Source of the DNA: Lonepinella sp051851555
Lineage (GTDB): Bacteria > Pseudomonadota > Gammaproteobacteria > Enterobacterales > Pasteurellaceae
Reading direction: 5' to 3'
Assembly (NCBI RefSeq): GCF_051851555.1
Contig: NZ_JBPDVH010000001.1
Location: 372,001-436,000 of the forward strand
Length of the DNA: 64,000 bases
Shown here: positions 24,731-33,693 of the stretch, one piece after another
Numbering within the stretch: position 1 is the stretch's first letter
Layout: each line of letters begins with the position of its first letter
Translations under genes and position numbers: made by a program
The notes under the pieces: generated by a model
What the model was told of the DNA's origin: nothing
Database searches by the model: none
The model's input: only the letters and a program-made list of their open reading frames with translations

Positions 24731-26245
24731 TTAATCTTCAGAATCTTCTTTCGCCCATTCTAAAGCACGTTTAACCGCTTTTTTCCAACCTTTATAACGT
24801 TTAGCACGTTTTTCTTGATCGCCATCAGGAATAAAGGTATGTTCTATTTCCGCTTTATTTTTGAGTTCATCAAGATTTTTCCAGAATCCTACTGCCAAAC
24901 CAGCCAAATAAGCAGCACCTAATGCTGTCACTTCTTTGACTTTTGGACGTTCTACTTGGGTATCTAAAATATCCGCTTGGAATTGCATTAAGAAATTATT
25001 TGCGGTTGCACCACCATCTACACGTAAACTTTGTAATGTAGCGCCAGAATCCGATTGCATGGCCTCCAATACATCTCGAGTCTGATAAGCAATAGATTCA
25101 AGGGTTGCACGTACAATGTGATTGCGATTTGCACCACGAGATAGCCCTAAAACAGCACCCCGTGCATAAGGATCCCAGTATGGTGCCCCTAAGCCAGTGA
25201 AAGCAGGTACCACGTAAACACCATTACTACTTTCCACTTTTGTAGCAAAATATTCACTATCTGCACTATCATGTACAACTTTTAATTCATCACGTAACCA
25301 TTGAATTGATGCCCCAGCAATAAAGATGGATCCCTCTAACGCATATTCTGGCTCACCTTTCGCATTACATGCGATAGTGGTTAACAAACCATTCTGGGAT
25401 TGCACCGCTGTTTTTCCTGTGTGCATCAACATAAAGCAACCTGTACCATAGGTATTTTTTGCTTGTCCTGCATTCACACATAAATGGCCATAAAGTGCAG
25501 CTTGTTGATCCCCTGCAATCCCTGCAATAGGAATACGCACGCCACCTTTACCCCCAATATTGGTTTGACCATAAACTTCAGATGAATTTTTCACTTCAGG
25601 TAACATAGAACGTGGAATATCAAGTAATTCCAACATTTTATCGTCCCATTGTTTAGTATGAATATTAAACAGCATGGTACGAGAAGCATTGGTGTAATCT
25701 GTCACATGCACACGTCCTTGCGTTAACTTCCAAATTAACCACGTATCCACTGTACCAAATAATAATTCACCACGTTCTGCTTGTTCTCTAGCCCCCTCCA
25801 CATTATCTAAAATCCATTTTACTTTTGTACCTGAGAAATAAGGATCCACCACTAATCCTGTGGTTTTACGAATATAATCTTCGTGTCCATCCGCTTTTAA
25901 TTTGTCAGTAATATCTGAAGTACGACGACATTGCCACACAATCGCATTATAAACAGGCTTACCAGTTTCTTTTTCCCACACAATCGTTGTTTCACGTTGG
26001 TTTGTAATCCCAATCGCTGCGATTTCATCAGAGGTGATCCCTGCTTTTGCTACCACTTCATTGAGTGTTGAACTTTGAGTTGCCCAAATTTCCATTGGAT
26101 TATGTTCTACCCAACCCGCTTGTGGATAAATTTGAGTAAATTCACGTTGAGCAATTTCGATAATATTAGCATTATGATCCAACAATACTGCTCTTGAGCT
26201 CGTTGTACCTTGGTCTAAGGCGATAATGTATTTTTTATCTGTCAT
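24731..26245 (-). CDS. glpK: Glycerol kinase GlpK
   Basis: 504 residues. It phosphorylates glycerol to sn-glycerol 3-phosphate. FGGY-family marks are ALDQGTTSSRAVLLD at residue 9, NQRETTIVWEKETG near 80, and GIAGDQQAALYGHLC near 245 with the catalytic Asp; VDGGATANNFLMQFQ lies near 412. The E. coli IIA-Glc contact region near the C-terminus is only partly similar, so that control cannot be assumed. The start has an AAGGA site. It is 46 bp downstream of glpF. Confidence 0.97.
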   Translation of the reverse strand: MTDKKYIIALDQGTTSSRAVLLDHNANIIEIAQREFTQIYPQAGWVEHNPMEIWATQSSTLNEVVAKAGITSDEIAAIGITNQRETTIVWEKETGKPVYNAIVWQCRRTSDITDKLKADGHEDYIRKTTGLVVDPYFSGTKVKWILDNVEGAREQAERGELLFGTVDTWLIWKLTQGRVHVTDYTNASRTMLFNIHTKQWDDKMLELLDIPRSMLPEVKNSSEVYGQTNIGGKGGVRIPIAGIAGDQQAALYGHLCVNAGQAKNTYGTGCFMLMHTGKTAVQSQNGLLTTIACNAKGEPEYALEGSIFIAGASIQWLRDELKVVHDSADSEYFATKVESSNGVYVVPAFTGLGAPYWDPYARGAVLGLSRGANRNHIVRATLESIAYQTRDVLEAMQSDSGATLQSLRVDGGATANNFLMQFQADILDTQVERPKVKEVTALGAAYLAGLAVGFWKNLDELKNKAEIEHTFIPDGDQEKRAKRYKGWKKAVKRALEWAKEDSED

Positions 26246-26291
26246 AATAGATTCCTTCTTTTTTAAAGAGTGGTATAAAATTCAGTGATGT

Positions 26292-27089
26292 TTATTCTTT
26301 GCAGTTGCAAGGTAAATTTAAACCTATAAAGTGTTTATACGCCCAAGCACCTAATAATGCGCCAATAACAGGCGCCACAATAGGCACGATAGCATAAGGA
26401 ATGGTTAATCCTCCTGTTAATGCAATTTCTCCCCAACCAGCAAGAGATGCGAATAACTTAGGTCCAAAATCACGAGCAGGATTCATTGCAAAACCAGTTA
26501 GCGGTCCAGTAGATGCCCCAATCACCGCAATTAATACACCGATTAATAATGGGGCTAATGGGCCACGTGGCACGCCATTACCATCATCCGTTAATGCCAT
26601 GATTAATGCCATTAAAACCGCTGTGATGACTAATTCGACTAAGAATGCCTGACCAAAACCGATATGTGGATTTGGATAGGTGGAAAAAGTACCTGCTAAA
26701 GATAGACTTTCGGCTGAACCACGCACAATATTATGAGCGTTTTCGAAATCAATGAATAAATTCATATACAAGAAATAAATTAACGCTGCCGCACAGAATG
26801 CACCTGCCATTTGTGCGAAAATATAGGGTAGCACTCGTTTACCATCAAAACAGGCAAACTTCCATAAAGCAATCGTCACAGCAGGATTAAGATGAGCGCC
26901 TGATAACCCAGCCGTTGCATAAACAGCTAAAGCAACCCCCATACCCCAAATGATACTGATTTCCCATTGTCCAAAACTTGCGCCCGCTACTTTTAAAGCA
27001 GCAACACAACCACACCCAAAGAAAATCAGTAATGCCGTACCAACAAATTCACCGATACAAGCAGCTTTTAATGATTTATCTAATGCCAT
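26292..27089 (-). CDS. glpF: Glycerol facilitator GlpF (aquaglyceroporin)
   Basis: 265 residues, six membrane segments and the two half-helix selectivity motifs: NPAVT as SGAHLNPAVTIALW (near residue 67) and NPARD as GFAMNPARDFGP (near 202). The Asp after the second NPA motif marks the glycerol-conducting subgroup. It lets glycerol in for GlpK, whose gene follows. The end CNCKE is Cys-rich. Confidence 0.97.
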   Translation of the reverse strand: MALDKSLKAACIGEFVGTALLIFFGCGCVAALKVAGASFGQWEISIIWGMGVALAVYATAGLSGAHLNPAVTIALWKFACFDGKRVLPYIFAQMAGAFCAAALIYFLYMNLFIDFENAHNIVRGSAESLSLAGTFSTYPNPHIGFGQAFLVELVITAVLMALIMALTDDGNGVPRGPLAPLLIGVLIAVIGASTGPLTGFAMNPARDFGPKLFASLAGWGEIALTGGLTIPYAIVPIVAPVIGALLGAWAYKHFIGLNLPCNCKE

Positions 27090-27165
27090 AGCACATCTCC
27101 TTAATTGTAGATATTGAAAACGTGAAGATAGACAGCAAAACTATACTCACCACTTTAGTTAACGC

Positions 27166-28722
27166 TTAAAAATGATATTGTGTACACAACTGACGGAATT
27201 CACTCACTTGTTGAGCAACCCAATCGGCATCTTTGTTTAATTCTGGGGCAATGTAATTTGCCACCTCTTCTGCGACCGCTGAAGCTGCTCTTGCATCTAA
27301 GAACAAGAAACGGATTCGGCGAGCCAGCACATCTTCCAGTGTTTGCGCCATTTCTTCACGCACCGCCCATAAGGCCTCGGCGTAAAGGAATGGATAGTCT
27401 GGATGAATTTTGCTCCCTGCTTTTGGATCACTTGCCGCAAGCTGCTCAATATGCGCTCTATCGCTACCGTAGTAGCCAAGGTGACTAGCCATATCCGCAG
27501 GGTGGTGTCCGTGAATTTTTAAATCTACGGTAACACATTGTTTTTTCGGTAAAATGCCCTTATCAATTGCAGCCTCTAAGGCATCTTCTGCCATTTGACG
27601 ATAGGTTGTCCATTTACCGCCAATAATATCCACCAAACCAGAATCACTAATATGGATTTTATGGCTACGGGACACCTCTTTGGTGCTTTTATTTTCGCCT
27701 TTCGGTGCCGCTAATGGACGCAAGCCCACAAACACACTGCGAACATCTTCACGTGTTGGCGCTTTGACAAAATAATCTTTGGCGGTTTGTAAAATAAACT
27801 CGACTTCTTGCTCTAATGGACGAGGTTCATATTCGGCATTTTTTACGAGCGTATCGGTGGTGCCGACCACTAATTTATCATGCCAAGGCACGGCGAATAA
27901 CACCCGACCGTCCGAGGTTTTTGGCACCATTAAGGCGGATTCATTCGGTAAGAAATCACGATCAATCACGATATGAATACCTTGACTTGGCACAATACCG
28001 TCCATTTCTTCTGGGTTATCCATGGCGTTGATTTCATTGGTAAATACGCCAGTGGCATTCACGACACATTTGGCTTTTACGGCAAAATGTTCACCGCTGA
28101 ACACATCTCTGGCCTGCACGCCGTTAATTTTACCTGCCTCGTTTTTATCTAAACCCACCACTTCGCAATAGTTGACTAAGGTTGCCCCTTGTTCTGCGGC
28201 GGTTTGTGCTAAGTTGATGGCTAAACGAGCATCATCAAACTGACCATCATAATAACACACGCCATTATTGAGTTTTTCGGGTTTCACCCCTTTTAATTGG
28301 GTTTGGGTTTCGTTTTTGCTCAAATAGCGAGTATGCCCAATACTCAAGGCACCCGATAAACGGTCATAAATCCACAAGCCTAAGGTGTAATAATAGGCGG
28401 TCCACCATTTTTCACCGGGGATAATAAAGGATTCGCTTTTAAATAAGTGCGGTGCATTTTTGCCGAGTCTGCCACGCTCACGCAAGGCCTCTTTCACCAA
28501 AGCAATGTCCCCTTGTGCCAAGTAGCGTACACCACCATGCACCAATTTTGTGCTGCGACTGGAGGTGCCTTTGGCAAAATCGACACGTTCCAATAACAAG
28601 GTGGAAAACCCACGGCTCGCGGCATCGACGGCTATGCCCAATCCTGTGGCGCCGCCACCAATAATGACGACATCCCATTCTCGGTCTGTTTTGGCCTGTT
28701 GTAAATTTTGATTTCTGTTCAT
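27166..28722 (-). CDS. glpD: Aerobic glycerol-3-phosphate dehydrogenase GlpD
   Basis: 518 residues, FAD-dependent, peripheral on the inner membrane; it oxidises glycerol 3-phosphate to dihydroxyacetone phosphate and passes electrons to quinone. The FAD motif VVIIGGGATGLGIAVDAASRG lies at residue ~19. FAKGTSSRSTKLVHGGVRYL and IGGKWTTYRQMAEDAL (near 371) are diagnostic. It is the first gene of glpD-glpF-glpK; in many enterics glpD stands apart from glpFK, so the compact order is notable. Confidence 0.96.
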   Translation of the reverse strand: MNRNQNLQQAKTDREWDVVIIGGGATGLGIAVDAASRGFSTLLLERVDFAKGTSSRSTKLVHGGVRYLAQGDIALVKEALRERGRLGKNAPHLFKSESFIIPGEKWWTAYYYTLGLWIYDRLSGALSIGHTRYLSKNETQTQLKGVKPEKLNNGVCYYDGQFDDARLAINLAQTAAEQGATLVNYCEVVGLDKNEAGKINGVQARDVFSGEHFAVKAKCVVNATGVFTNEINAMDNPEEMDGIVPSQGIHIVIDRDFLPNESALMVPKTSDGRVLFAVPWHDKLVVGTTDTLVKNAEYEPRPLEQEVEFILQTAKDYFVKAPTREDVRSVFVGLRPLAAPKGENKSTKEVSRSHKIHISDSGLVDIIGGKWTTYRQMAEDALEAAIDKGILPKKQCVTVDLKIHGHHPADMASHLGYYGSDRAHIEQLAASDPKAGSKIHPDYPFLYAEALWAVREEMAQTLEDVLARRIRFLFLDARAASAVAEEVANYIAPELNKDADWVAQQVSEFRQLCTQYHF

Positions 28723-28804
28723 AATAAAATTCTCATCAAGATCAAAAAAACTATGATAAACATACTCATTTTTTTCTTAATGAGAAAGTACTTTGTTTCA
28801 AAAT

Positions 28805-28820
28805 TGTGACATTGATCACA
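28805..28820 (-). promoter_or_regulatory. CRP (cAMP receptor protein) binding site upstream of glpD
   Basis: TGTGA-CATTGA-TCACA matches the CRP core consensus perfectly and has symmetric AT-rich flanks (AAAT / ATAT). Its centre is 90 bp upstream of the glpD start, a usual distance for activation. It predicts cAMP-dependent control of the glp operon. Confidence 0.8.
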
Positions 28821-28889
28821 ATATTTTTTCGTTTTCACTCAAAAACAACAAAAAACCCAGAAAACGTGCGGATATTTATTCGGAAAAGA

Positions 28890-29750
28890 TTACGTAATCT
28901 CCTTTTCTCGCACTTGGTGCATATCCAATTCCCCCGCCTTAATCAAACGCATATCGCCCAACACAGCGGCCAGTTGCGCACCGAGTAGAATAAAAGTCCA
29001 ACTTAACCAAATCCACAATAACATAATCGGCAAGGTGGCCATGGCGCCGTAAATCAGTTGATAAGAGGGGAATGTGGTGATATACCAAGCGAAACCTTGT
29101 TTACCGAGAGTAAAGAAAATCGCTGCAATTAAAGCGCCCGCAGCGGCATGTTGCCAATAGATTTTTTGATTAGGTACGAGCAAATAAATCAACGTAAAAC
29201 TCAACCATGTGAGGAAAAACGGCACAAAGCCCAGTAATTTCAGGCCAAAGGGTAAATTAATGCCCTCGTTAAATAATTGAAAAGAGGTAATATAGCTTGA
29301 AATGGCAATACTCGCCCCGATAAAAATCGGGCCGAGGCTTAAAATGGTCCAATAAATGGCAAAAGAAAACACCAGACTGCGGCTTTTGGCTCGCCAAATT
29401 TGATTTAACATGTCATCAATGGATTTAATCAACATCAATGCCGTGACAATCAACCCCACCACCCCGACGGCGCTCATTTGTTTAGAATTGCCTACAAATT
29501 CATCAATATATTGACCAACTACATCACTGGCAGAGGGGGCAAAATTGGTGAAAATAAATTCTTTTAATGCGCCTGTCATTTCGTTAAACATGGGGAATGC
29601 GGAGAAAATGGCGAACACCACCATCACCAACGGCACAATGGCTAACATGGTGCTATACGTTAGCGATCCTGCGGCTTGCGTGAGTTTGTTTTGTTGGAAA
29701 CGTTGCCAAAATACGTCAATAAATAACCGAAACAGAGATGTTTTATTCAT
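28890..29750 (-). CDS. YihY/BrkB family inner-membrane protein
   Basis: 286 residues with about six hydrophobic segments, first at ~35-57. The family pattern LTQAAGSLTYSTMLAIVPLVMVVFA is near residue 21, and KQGFAWYITTFPSYQLIYGAMATLPIMLLWIWLSW near 214 is typical. Function unsettled: once annotated as ribonuclease BN, a label since assigned to another protein. It lies downstream of trmL in the opposite orientation. Confidence 0.85.
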   Translation of the reverse strand: MNKTSLFRLFIDVFWQRFQQNKLTQAAGSLTYSTMLAIVPLVMVVFAIFSAFPMFNEMTGALKEFIFTNFAPSASDVVGQYIDEFVGNSKQMSAVGVVGLIVTALMLIKSIDDMLNQIWRAKSRSLVFSFAIYWTILSLGPIFIGASIAISSYITSFQLFNEGINLPFGLKLLGFVPFFLTWLSFTLIYLLVPNQKIYWQHAAAGALIAAIFFTLGKQGFAWYITTFPSYQLIYGAMATLPIMLLWIWLSWTFILLGAQLAAVLGDMRLIKAGELDMHQVREKEIT

Positions 29751-29814
29751 AAAGATTTTTCCTTGAAAGTGCGGTACAATTTGTCATTATTTTTTATGAA
29801 CGCACTAAATTATT

Positions 29815-30291
29815 ATGTTAGACATTGTTTTATACGAACCTGAAATTCCACAAAATACAGGTAATATCATTCGCTTATGTGCCAATACAGGCTTTCGCTT
29901 ACATTTAATTGAACCGCTAGGTTTCACGTGGGACGATAAAAGATTACGCCGCTCGGGACTAGATTACCACGAATTCGCCGAAATCAAAAAACATAAAACC
30001 TTTGAATTATTTTTGCAAAGCGAGCAACCCAAACGCTTATTTGCCATGACCACCAAAGGCGGACCGGCACACAGTGAAGTGCGGTTTGAATTGGGGGATT
30101 ATTTGATGTTTGGCCCTGAAACTCGTGGCATTCCTATGGGCATTCTCGATCAAATGCCGATGGAACAAAAAATTCGCATTCCCATGACGGCGAACAGTCG
30201 CAGTATGAATTTATCCAATTCCGTGGCGGTGGCAGTGTATGAGGCGTGGCGACAATTAAATTATCAAGGCGCAATCAATTTAAATCGTTAA
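29815..30291 (+). CDS. trmL: tRNA (cytidine/uridine-34-2'-O)-methyltransferase TrmL
   Basis: 158 residues, SPOUT fold, like E. coli TrmL (157). It methylates the wobble ribose of tRNA-Leu isoacceptors. N-terminal PEIPQNTGNIIRLCANTGF and the knot region GPETRGIP and MNLSNSVAVAVYEAWRQ are all present. An uptake signal lies at 30077-30085 inside it. Confidence 0.96.
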   Translation: MLDIVLYEPEIPQNTGNIIRLCANTGFRLHLIEPLGFTWDDKRLRRSGLDYHEFAEIKKHKTFELFLQSEQPKRLFAMTTKGGPAHSEVRFELGDYLMFGPETRGIPMGILDQMPMEQKIRIPMTANSRSMNLSNSVAVAVYEAWRQLNYQGAINLNR

Positions 30292-30298
30292 AAGCAAA

Positions 30299-30336
30299 AA
30301 GTGCGATGAAAAACTCACTGATTTTTCATCGCACTT
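30299..30336. terminator. Hairpin terminator derived from a degenerate uptake-signal pair
   Basis: AAGTGCGATGAAAAA (30299-30313) pairs perfectly with TTTTTCATCGCACTT (30322-30336) across an 8-nt loop, 7 bp after the trmL stop. Both arms differ from the uptake signal by the same paired base change (GCGAT for GCGGT). Confidence 0.7.
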
Positions 30337-30539
30337 CTATCACTACTTTCCAATCCAAATGGAGAGAATCCCTTTTTCTCTCAAGTTCCTAAACATACCC
30401 TACTTTAGGCGTCCCCACGCCTGTAAGATATGTGGTGAATTATAAAGAAAATCTGATGCGTGTAAATGACAAAATTGTAAAGGGAGTGTAAAGGTTATTG
30501 ATTTTAAATGTAAAATCTAAAAAAATTATTTTTTAAAAA
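30337..30539. other. Non-coding gap without an identified gene
   Basis: About 200 bp between two terminators. It holds two short hairpins, GAGAGA/TCTCTC near 30362-30383 and AGGCG-TCCCCA-CGCCT near 30407-30422, and an A/T-rich end. No ORF with a ribosome site was seen. It could be spacer or a small RNA. Confidence 0.35.
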
Positions 30540-30565
30540 GAGCAAATACACCTTGTTATTTGCTC
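30540..30565 (-). terminator. Rho-independent terminator of the oxidoreductase gene
   Basis: GAGCAAATA / TATTTGCTC (30540-30548, 30557-30565) with an 8-nt loop, followed on the minus strand by a T run. It begins 11 bp past the stop of the 30576-31616 gene. Confidence 0.75.
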
Positions 30566-30575
30566 ATTTTGAGCG

Positions 30576-31616
30576 TTAAATTGCAATTTTTTGAGCAGTT
30601 TTGGCGCTTTCAAAGGCTTTTTCGATGATGGTTAACACTAAAATGACTTCATCTAACGTCACAAAGGGTGATGCCTTTTGCACAAGATGATCATAGAGAT
30701 TATCAAACAAAGCTCGATAGCTGGTGTTGGCATTCGGATAAGCATAACGCACGAGGTCGTTATTCAATTCGGTATGCAAAATCCCCCAATCCGTTTCCTT
30801 TTCCGCATTCCATTGCCCCACAGGCGCCACGCCGTCAATAAGCAAACGTTCTTGTGAATCAGCTTTAGCTTTCACATAGGAACCACGTTTTCCATGTAAG
30901 GCAAATTGCGCATTGGGTTCACGCACATATTTGCTCGCCATCAAGGACACTTTCAGGCCATTGGCATAATACAAATGCACATCAAAATTATCATCCACAA
31001 TGGAATCTTCATGTTGCGAACGAATATCCGCAAACACGGCTTGAGGTTTGCCGAATAAATACACTGCCTGATCGATTAAATGGACGCCTAAATCATACAT
31101 CAAGCCCGTTCCCTGTTCGCCGGTTTCTTTCCATTGTTTTGGATTTTTGCTTTTAGCATAACGCTCCATGCGGATTTCACAATCCACCGGTTCGCCCAAT
31201 AAGTCTTTGTGTAAAATTTCACGGGCAGTCGCAATATGGCTATCCCAACGGCGATTTTGATACACATAGAGCGTAACGCCTTGCTGTTCGGCCAAGGCTT
31301 TTAATTCCATGGCTTGTTGTGATGTTGCTACTAACGGCTTTTCGACTAACACATGTTTATGCGCCAAAATCGCCTGTTTCACCATATCATAATGGGTTTG
31401 ATTGGGCGTGGTAATCACCACGAGATCGATATCGTCGGTTAAAAGTGCGGTGTAATTTCGCACGATTTCCACATCAGGCAACCATCCCTTTACTCGGTCG
31501 GTGGTGCGCTCATATACTTTACGAATGCAATAACGAGGATCGGTGTTGAAAAAAGGCACATGAAATAATCGAGCGGAATAACCGCTGCCAGCAATGGCGA
31601 CGTTAATTGGGTTCAT
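30576..31616 (-). CDS. Gfo/Idh/MocA-family NAD(P)-dependent oxidoreductase
   Basis: 346 residues from the ATG at 31616, which has AAGGAA in front; the open frame runs to 31643 without a ribosome site. The Rossmann motif is IAGSGYSARLFHVPFF and the family EKP triad appears as HVLVEKPLVA (near residue 92). QNRRWDSHIATARE (near 127) is close to the E. coli YdgJ/YhhX group of uncharacterised dehydrogenases. Substrate unknown. An uptake signal lies at 31443-31451. Confidence 0.85.
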   Translation of the reverse strand: MNPINVAIAGSGYSARLFHVPFFNTDPRYCIRKVYERTTDRVKGWLPDVEIVRNYTALLTDDIDLVVITTPNQTHYDMVKQAILAHKHVLVEKPLVATSQQAMELKALAEQQGVTLYVYQNRRWDSHIATAREILHKDLLGEPVDCEIRMERYAKSKNPKQWKETGEQGTGLMYDLGVHLIDQAVYLFGKPQAVFADIRSQHEDSIVDDNFDVHLYYANGLKVSLMASKYVREPNAQFALHGKRGSYVKAKADSQERLLIDGVAPVGQWNAEKETDWGILHTELNNDLVRYAYPNANTSYRALFDNLYDHLVQKASPFVTLDEVILVLTIIEKAFESAKTAQKIAI

Positions 31617-31634
31617 TGTTTTCCTTGGGGTTGT

Positions 31635-31790
31635 AACCCTCACCCTAGCCCTCTCCCAAAGGGAGAGGGGACTGTTCGGTGGAGTTAATTGATTTGATTT
31701 ACCTCATTCAGACTCTTTCCCCTAAACAGTTCCCTCTCCCTTTGGGAGAGGGCTAGGGTGAGGGTTTAGGGTGAGGGTTTAGAGTGAGGC
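31635..31790. repeat. Palindromic intergenic repeat, family A, copy 1
   Basis: The inverted arms at 31635-31671 and 31731-31766 carry the CCCTCACCCTAGCCCTCTCC pattern, and each contains the smaller palindrome CTCTCCCAAAGGGAGAG. The right arm continues with extra copies of TAGGGTGAGGGTTT. The middle (~31672-31730) is AT-rich. It sits between the oxidoreductase and FMN reductase genes. Related copies are at 35431-35610 and 47839-47925. Confidence 0.9.
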
Positions 31791-31804
31791 TCATCTATTA
31801 AATA

Positions 31805-32341
31805 CTACACAAACTCAGCAAACTCTTTGATAAATTTTTGCAAATTCGCTTTGACTTCTTCGGCGACAATTTCGCCTTGTTCATTAAACACGCCACCAAA
31901 AATCCCCGCTACTTGGGCGACATTTGGTAATAATTTGGTGTTGACATAATGGGCTGTCACTAAGGCTTTTAAGCTCGCCGTGACGCCAGCGCCGTCGGTG
32001 GCGGTCACGGTCACCACGCCCGCCGGCTTGCCAATCCAAAGGCTTTCGCCTGATGGACGTGAACCAATATCCACCGCATTTTTTAACACGGCCGGCACGC
32101 TGCCGTTGTGTTCTGGGCTAACGAATAAAATCCCGTCAGCCGCTGCAATTTGTTGGCGGAAACGCACATATTGCGTTGGGCTGTTTTCGTCTAAATCACG
32201 GTCATATAAAGGTAAATCCGCAATCTCAACAAAATTCAGTTGAATATTTTCAGGCGCAATGGCTTGTAAGTGTTTCGCCACGATTTGGTTAAATGATGTT
32301 TTGCTGTGACTTCCCACTAAAACGGCAATTTGTTTTGTCAT
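31805..32341 (-). CDS. NADPH-dependent FMN reductase family protein
   Basis: 178 residues, flavodoxin-like fold. VLVGSHSKTSFNQIVAKHL at the N-terminus binds FMN phosphate, and FVSPEHNGSVPAVLKNAVD (near residue 74) is the family signature, as in YieF/ChrR-type quinone or chromate reductases. The physiological acceptor is unknown. It lies 33 bp after the pirin gene on the same strand, so both may answer to redox stress (inference). Confidence 0.87.
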   Translation of the reverse strand: MTKQIAVLVGSHSKTSFNQIVAKHLQAIAPENIQLNFVEIADLPLYDRDLDENSPTQYVRFRQQIAAADGILFVSPEHNGSVPAVLKNAVDIGSRPSGESLWIGKPAGVVTVTATDGAGVTASLKALVTAHYVNTKLLPNVAQVAGIFGGVFNEQGEIVAEEVKANLQKFIKEFAEFV

Positions 32342-32374
32342 GTTATTTTCCTTATGATTGTATGGATAGAAAGA

Positions 32375-33064
32375 TTAGACCAAATCAAACAATAAAAATT
32401 CAACTTGGTTTTCGGTTTTAATTTGTAACGCCTGTTCGGCTTTAATCGCCACGGCGTCACTCGTATTTAATGCCTCGCCATTCACGGATAAGCGACCATG
32501 CACCACTTGCAACCAATAACTGCGGTGTAAATCTAACGGAATTTCCACCGCACTTTCGGCCTCAAATTGGTAACGCCATAATTTCATATCCTGATAAATT
32601 TTAAATGATCCCTCACTCGCCTCGGGGGACAAAATCAAGGTGCCACCTTGTTTATCGGCAAAGTGACCTTGGGCATATCTTGGCGTAATGTCTTTTTTAT
32701 TCGGGATAATCCAGATTTGATATAAATGTAAAGTTTGCTCTGCATCTGGGTTGATTTCTGAATGGAAAATCCCCGAACCTGCCGACATAATTTGAAATTC
32801 GCCCGCCTTTAATTCGGTTTGATTTCCCATGCTGTCTTGGTGCGCCACACGGCCATTTAACACATAGGTCAAAATTTCCATATTGTCATGGGGATGTTTG
32901 CCAAAACCTCGTTCTGGGGCAATAAAATCTTCATTGATCACCCGTAAATGGGAAAAATGAATATGACGAGGATCGTAATAGCTGCCGAACGAAAAAGTAT
33001 GGGCGCTTTTTAGCCAATCAAATGAACCATCACCACGGTCTTGTGCGTATCTTGTTTGTAGCAT
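32375..33064 (-). CDS. Pirin family protein (YhaK type)
   Basis: 229 residues from the ATG at 33064. Bicupin fold; the metal-binding pattern FGKHPHDNMEILTYVLNG (near residue 50) and the HSEINP block (near 98) are conserved. E. coli YhaK/YhhW relatives have quercetinase activity or act as redox sensors. An uptake signal lies at 32547-32555. Next to an FMN reductase gene. Confidence 0.85.
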   Translation of the reverse strand: MLQTRYAQDRGDGSFDWLKSAHTFSFGSYYDPRHIHFSHLRVINEDFIAPERGFGKHPHDNMEILTYVLNGRVAHQDSMGNQTELKAGEFQIMSAGSGIFHSEINPDAEQTLHLYQIWIIPNKKDITPRYAQGHFADKQGGTLILSPEASEGSFKIYQDMKLWRYQFEAESAVEIPLDLHRSYWLQVVHGRLSVNGEALNTSDAVAIKAEQALQIKTENQVEFLLFDLV

Positions 33065-33302
33065 TAATTTCTCCAATTTTATTTAGGATTCAGTTTACTC
33101 GCAAGGTGAGCGGAAATAAATAGCCATTTTATGAAAACATTATTTACCATAAAGAAAATATACAAATAAAAACCACCGCACTTTTTACTGGAAAAGCCCT
33201 ATTTTTTCTGGTAGCTTATAACTGCTGCCAAGTGTGTTCTTGGCTATTTTTTCATGTTCTTACGTAATAGACTATTTATTCAGATTAAGAGGGAAAATAA
33301 TC

Positions 33303-33692
33303 ATGACCAATATCATTCATACCGACAACGCCCCCGCCGCCATTGGCCCTTATGTCCAAGCGGTGGATCTCGGCAATCTTGTTTTCACTTCGGGCCAAAT
33401 TCCCGTCAATCCTGCCACCGGTGAGGTGCCAACGGATATCGTGGCGCAAGCTCGTCAATCCTTAGAAAATATCAAAGCCATTGTGCAACAAGCGGGTTTA
33501 AGCGTGGCGGATATTGTAAAAACCACGGTATTTGTGAAAGACCTCAACCACTTTGCGGCGGTGAATGCGGAATATGAACGTTTCTTCCAAGAAAATCAAC
33601 ATCCGAATTTCCCTGCTCGCTCTTGCGTGGAAGTCGCCCGTTTGCCAAAAGATGTGGGCTTAGAAATTGAAGCCATTGCCGTGAGAAAATAA
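33303..33692 (+). CDS. ridA: RidA family 2-iminobutanoate/2-iminopropanoate deaminase
   Basis: 129 residues from the ATG at 33303 (AGAGGG site); the frame opens at 33234 but those residues are hydrophobic and not family-like. Signature positions are intact: Gly/Pro-rich AIGPYVQAVDLGNLVFTSGQIP, the catalytic-pocket Arg in PARSCVEVARLP, and a C-terminal Glu in VGLEIEAIAV. RidA hydrolyses reactive imines made by threonine dehydratase; the gene for that enzyme (ilvA) is also in this window. Confidence 0.93.
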   Translation: MTNIIHTDNAPAAIGPYVQAVDLGNLVFTSGQIPVNPATGEVPTDIVAQARQSLENIKAIVQQAGLSVADIVKTTVFVKDLNHFAAVNAEYERFFQENQHPNFPARSCVEVARLPKDVGLEIEAIAVRK

Positions 33693-33693
33693 T

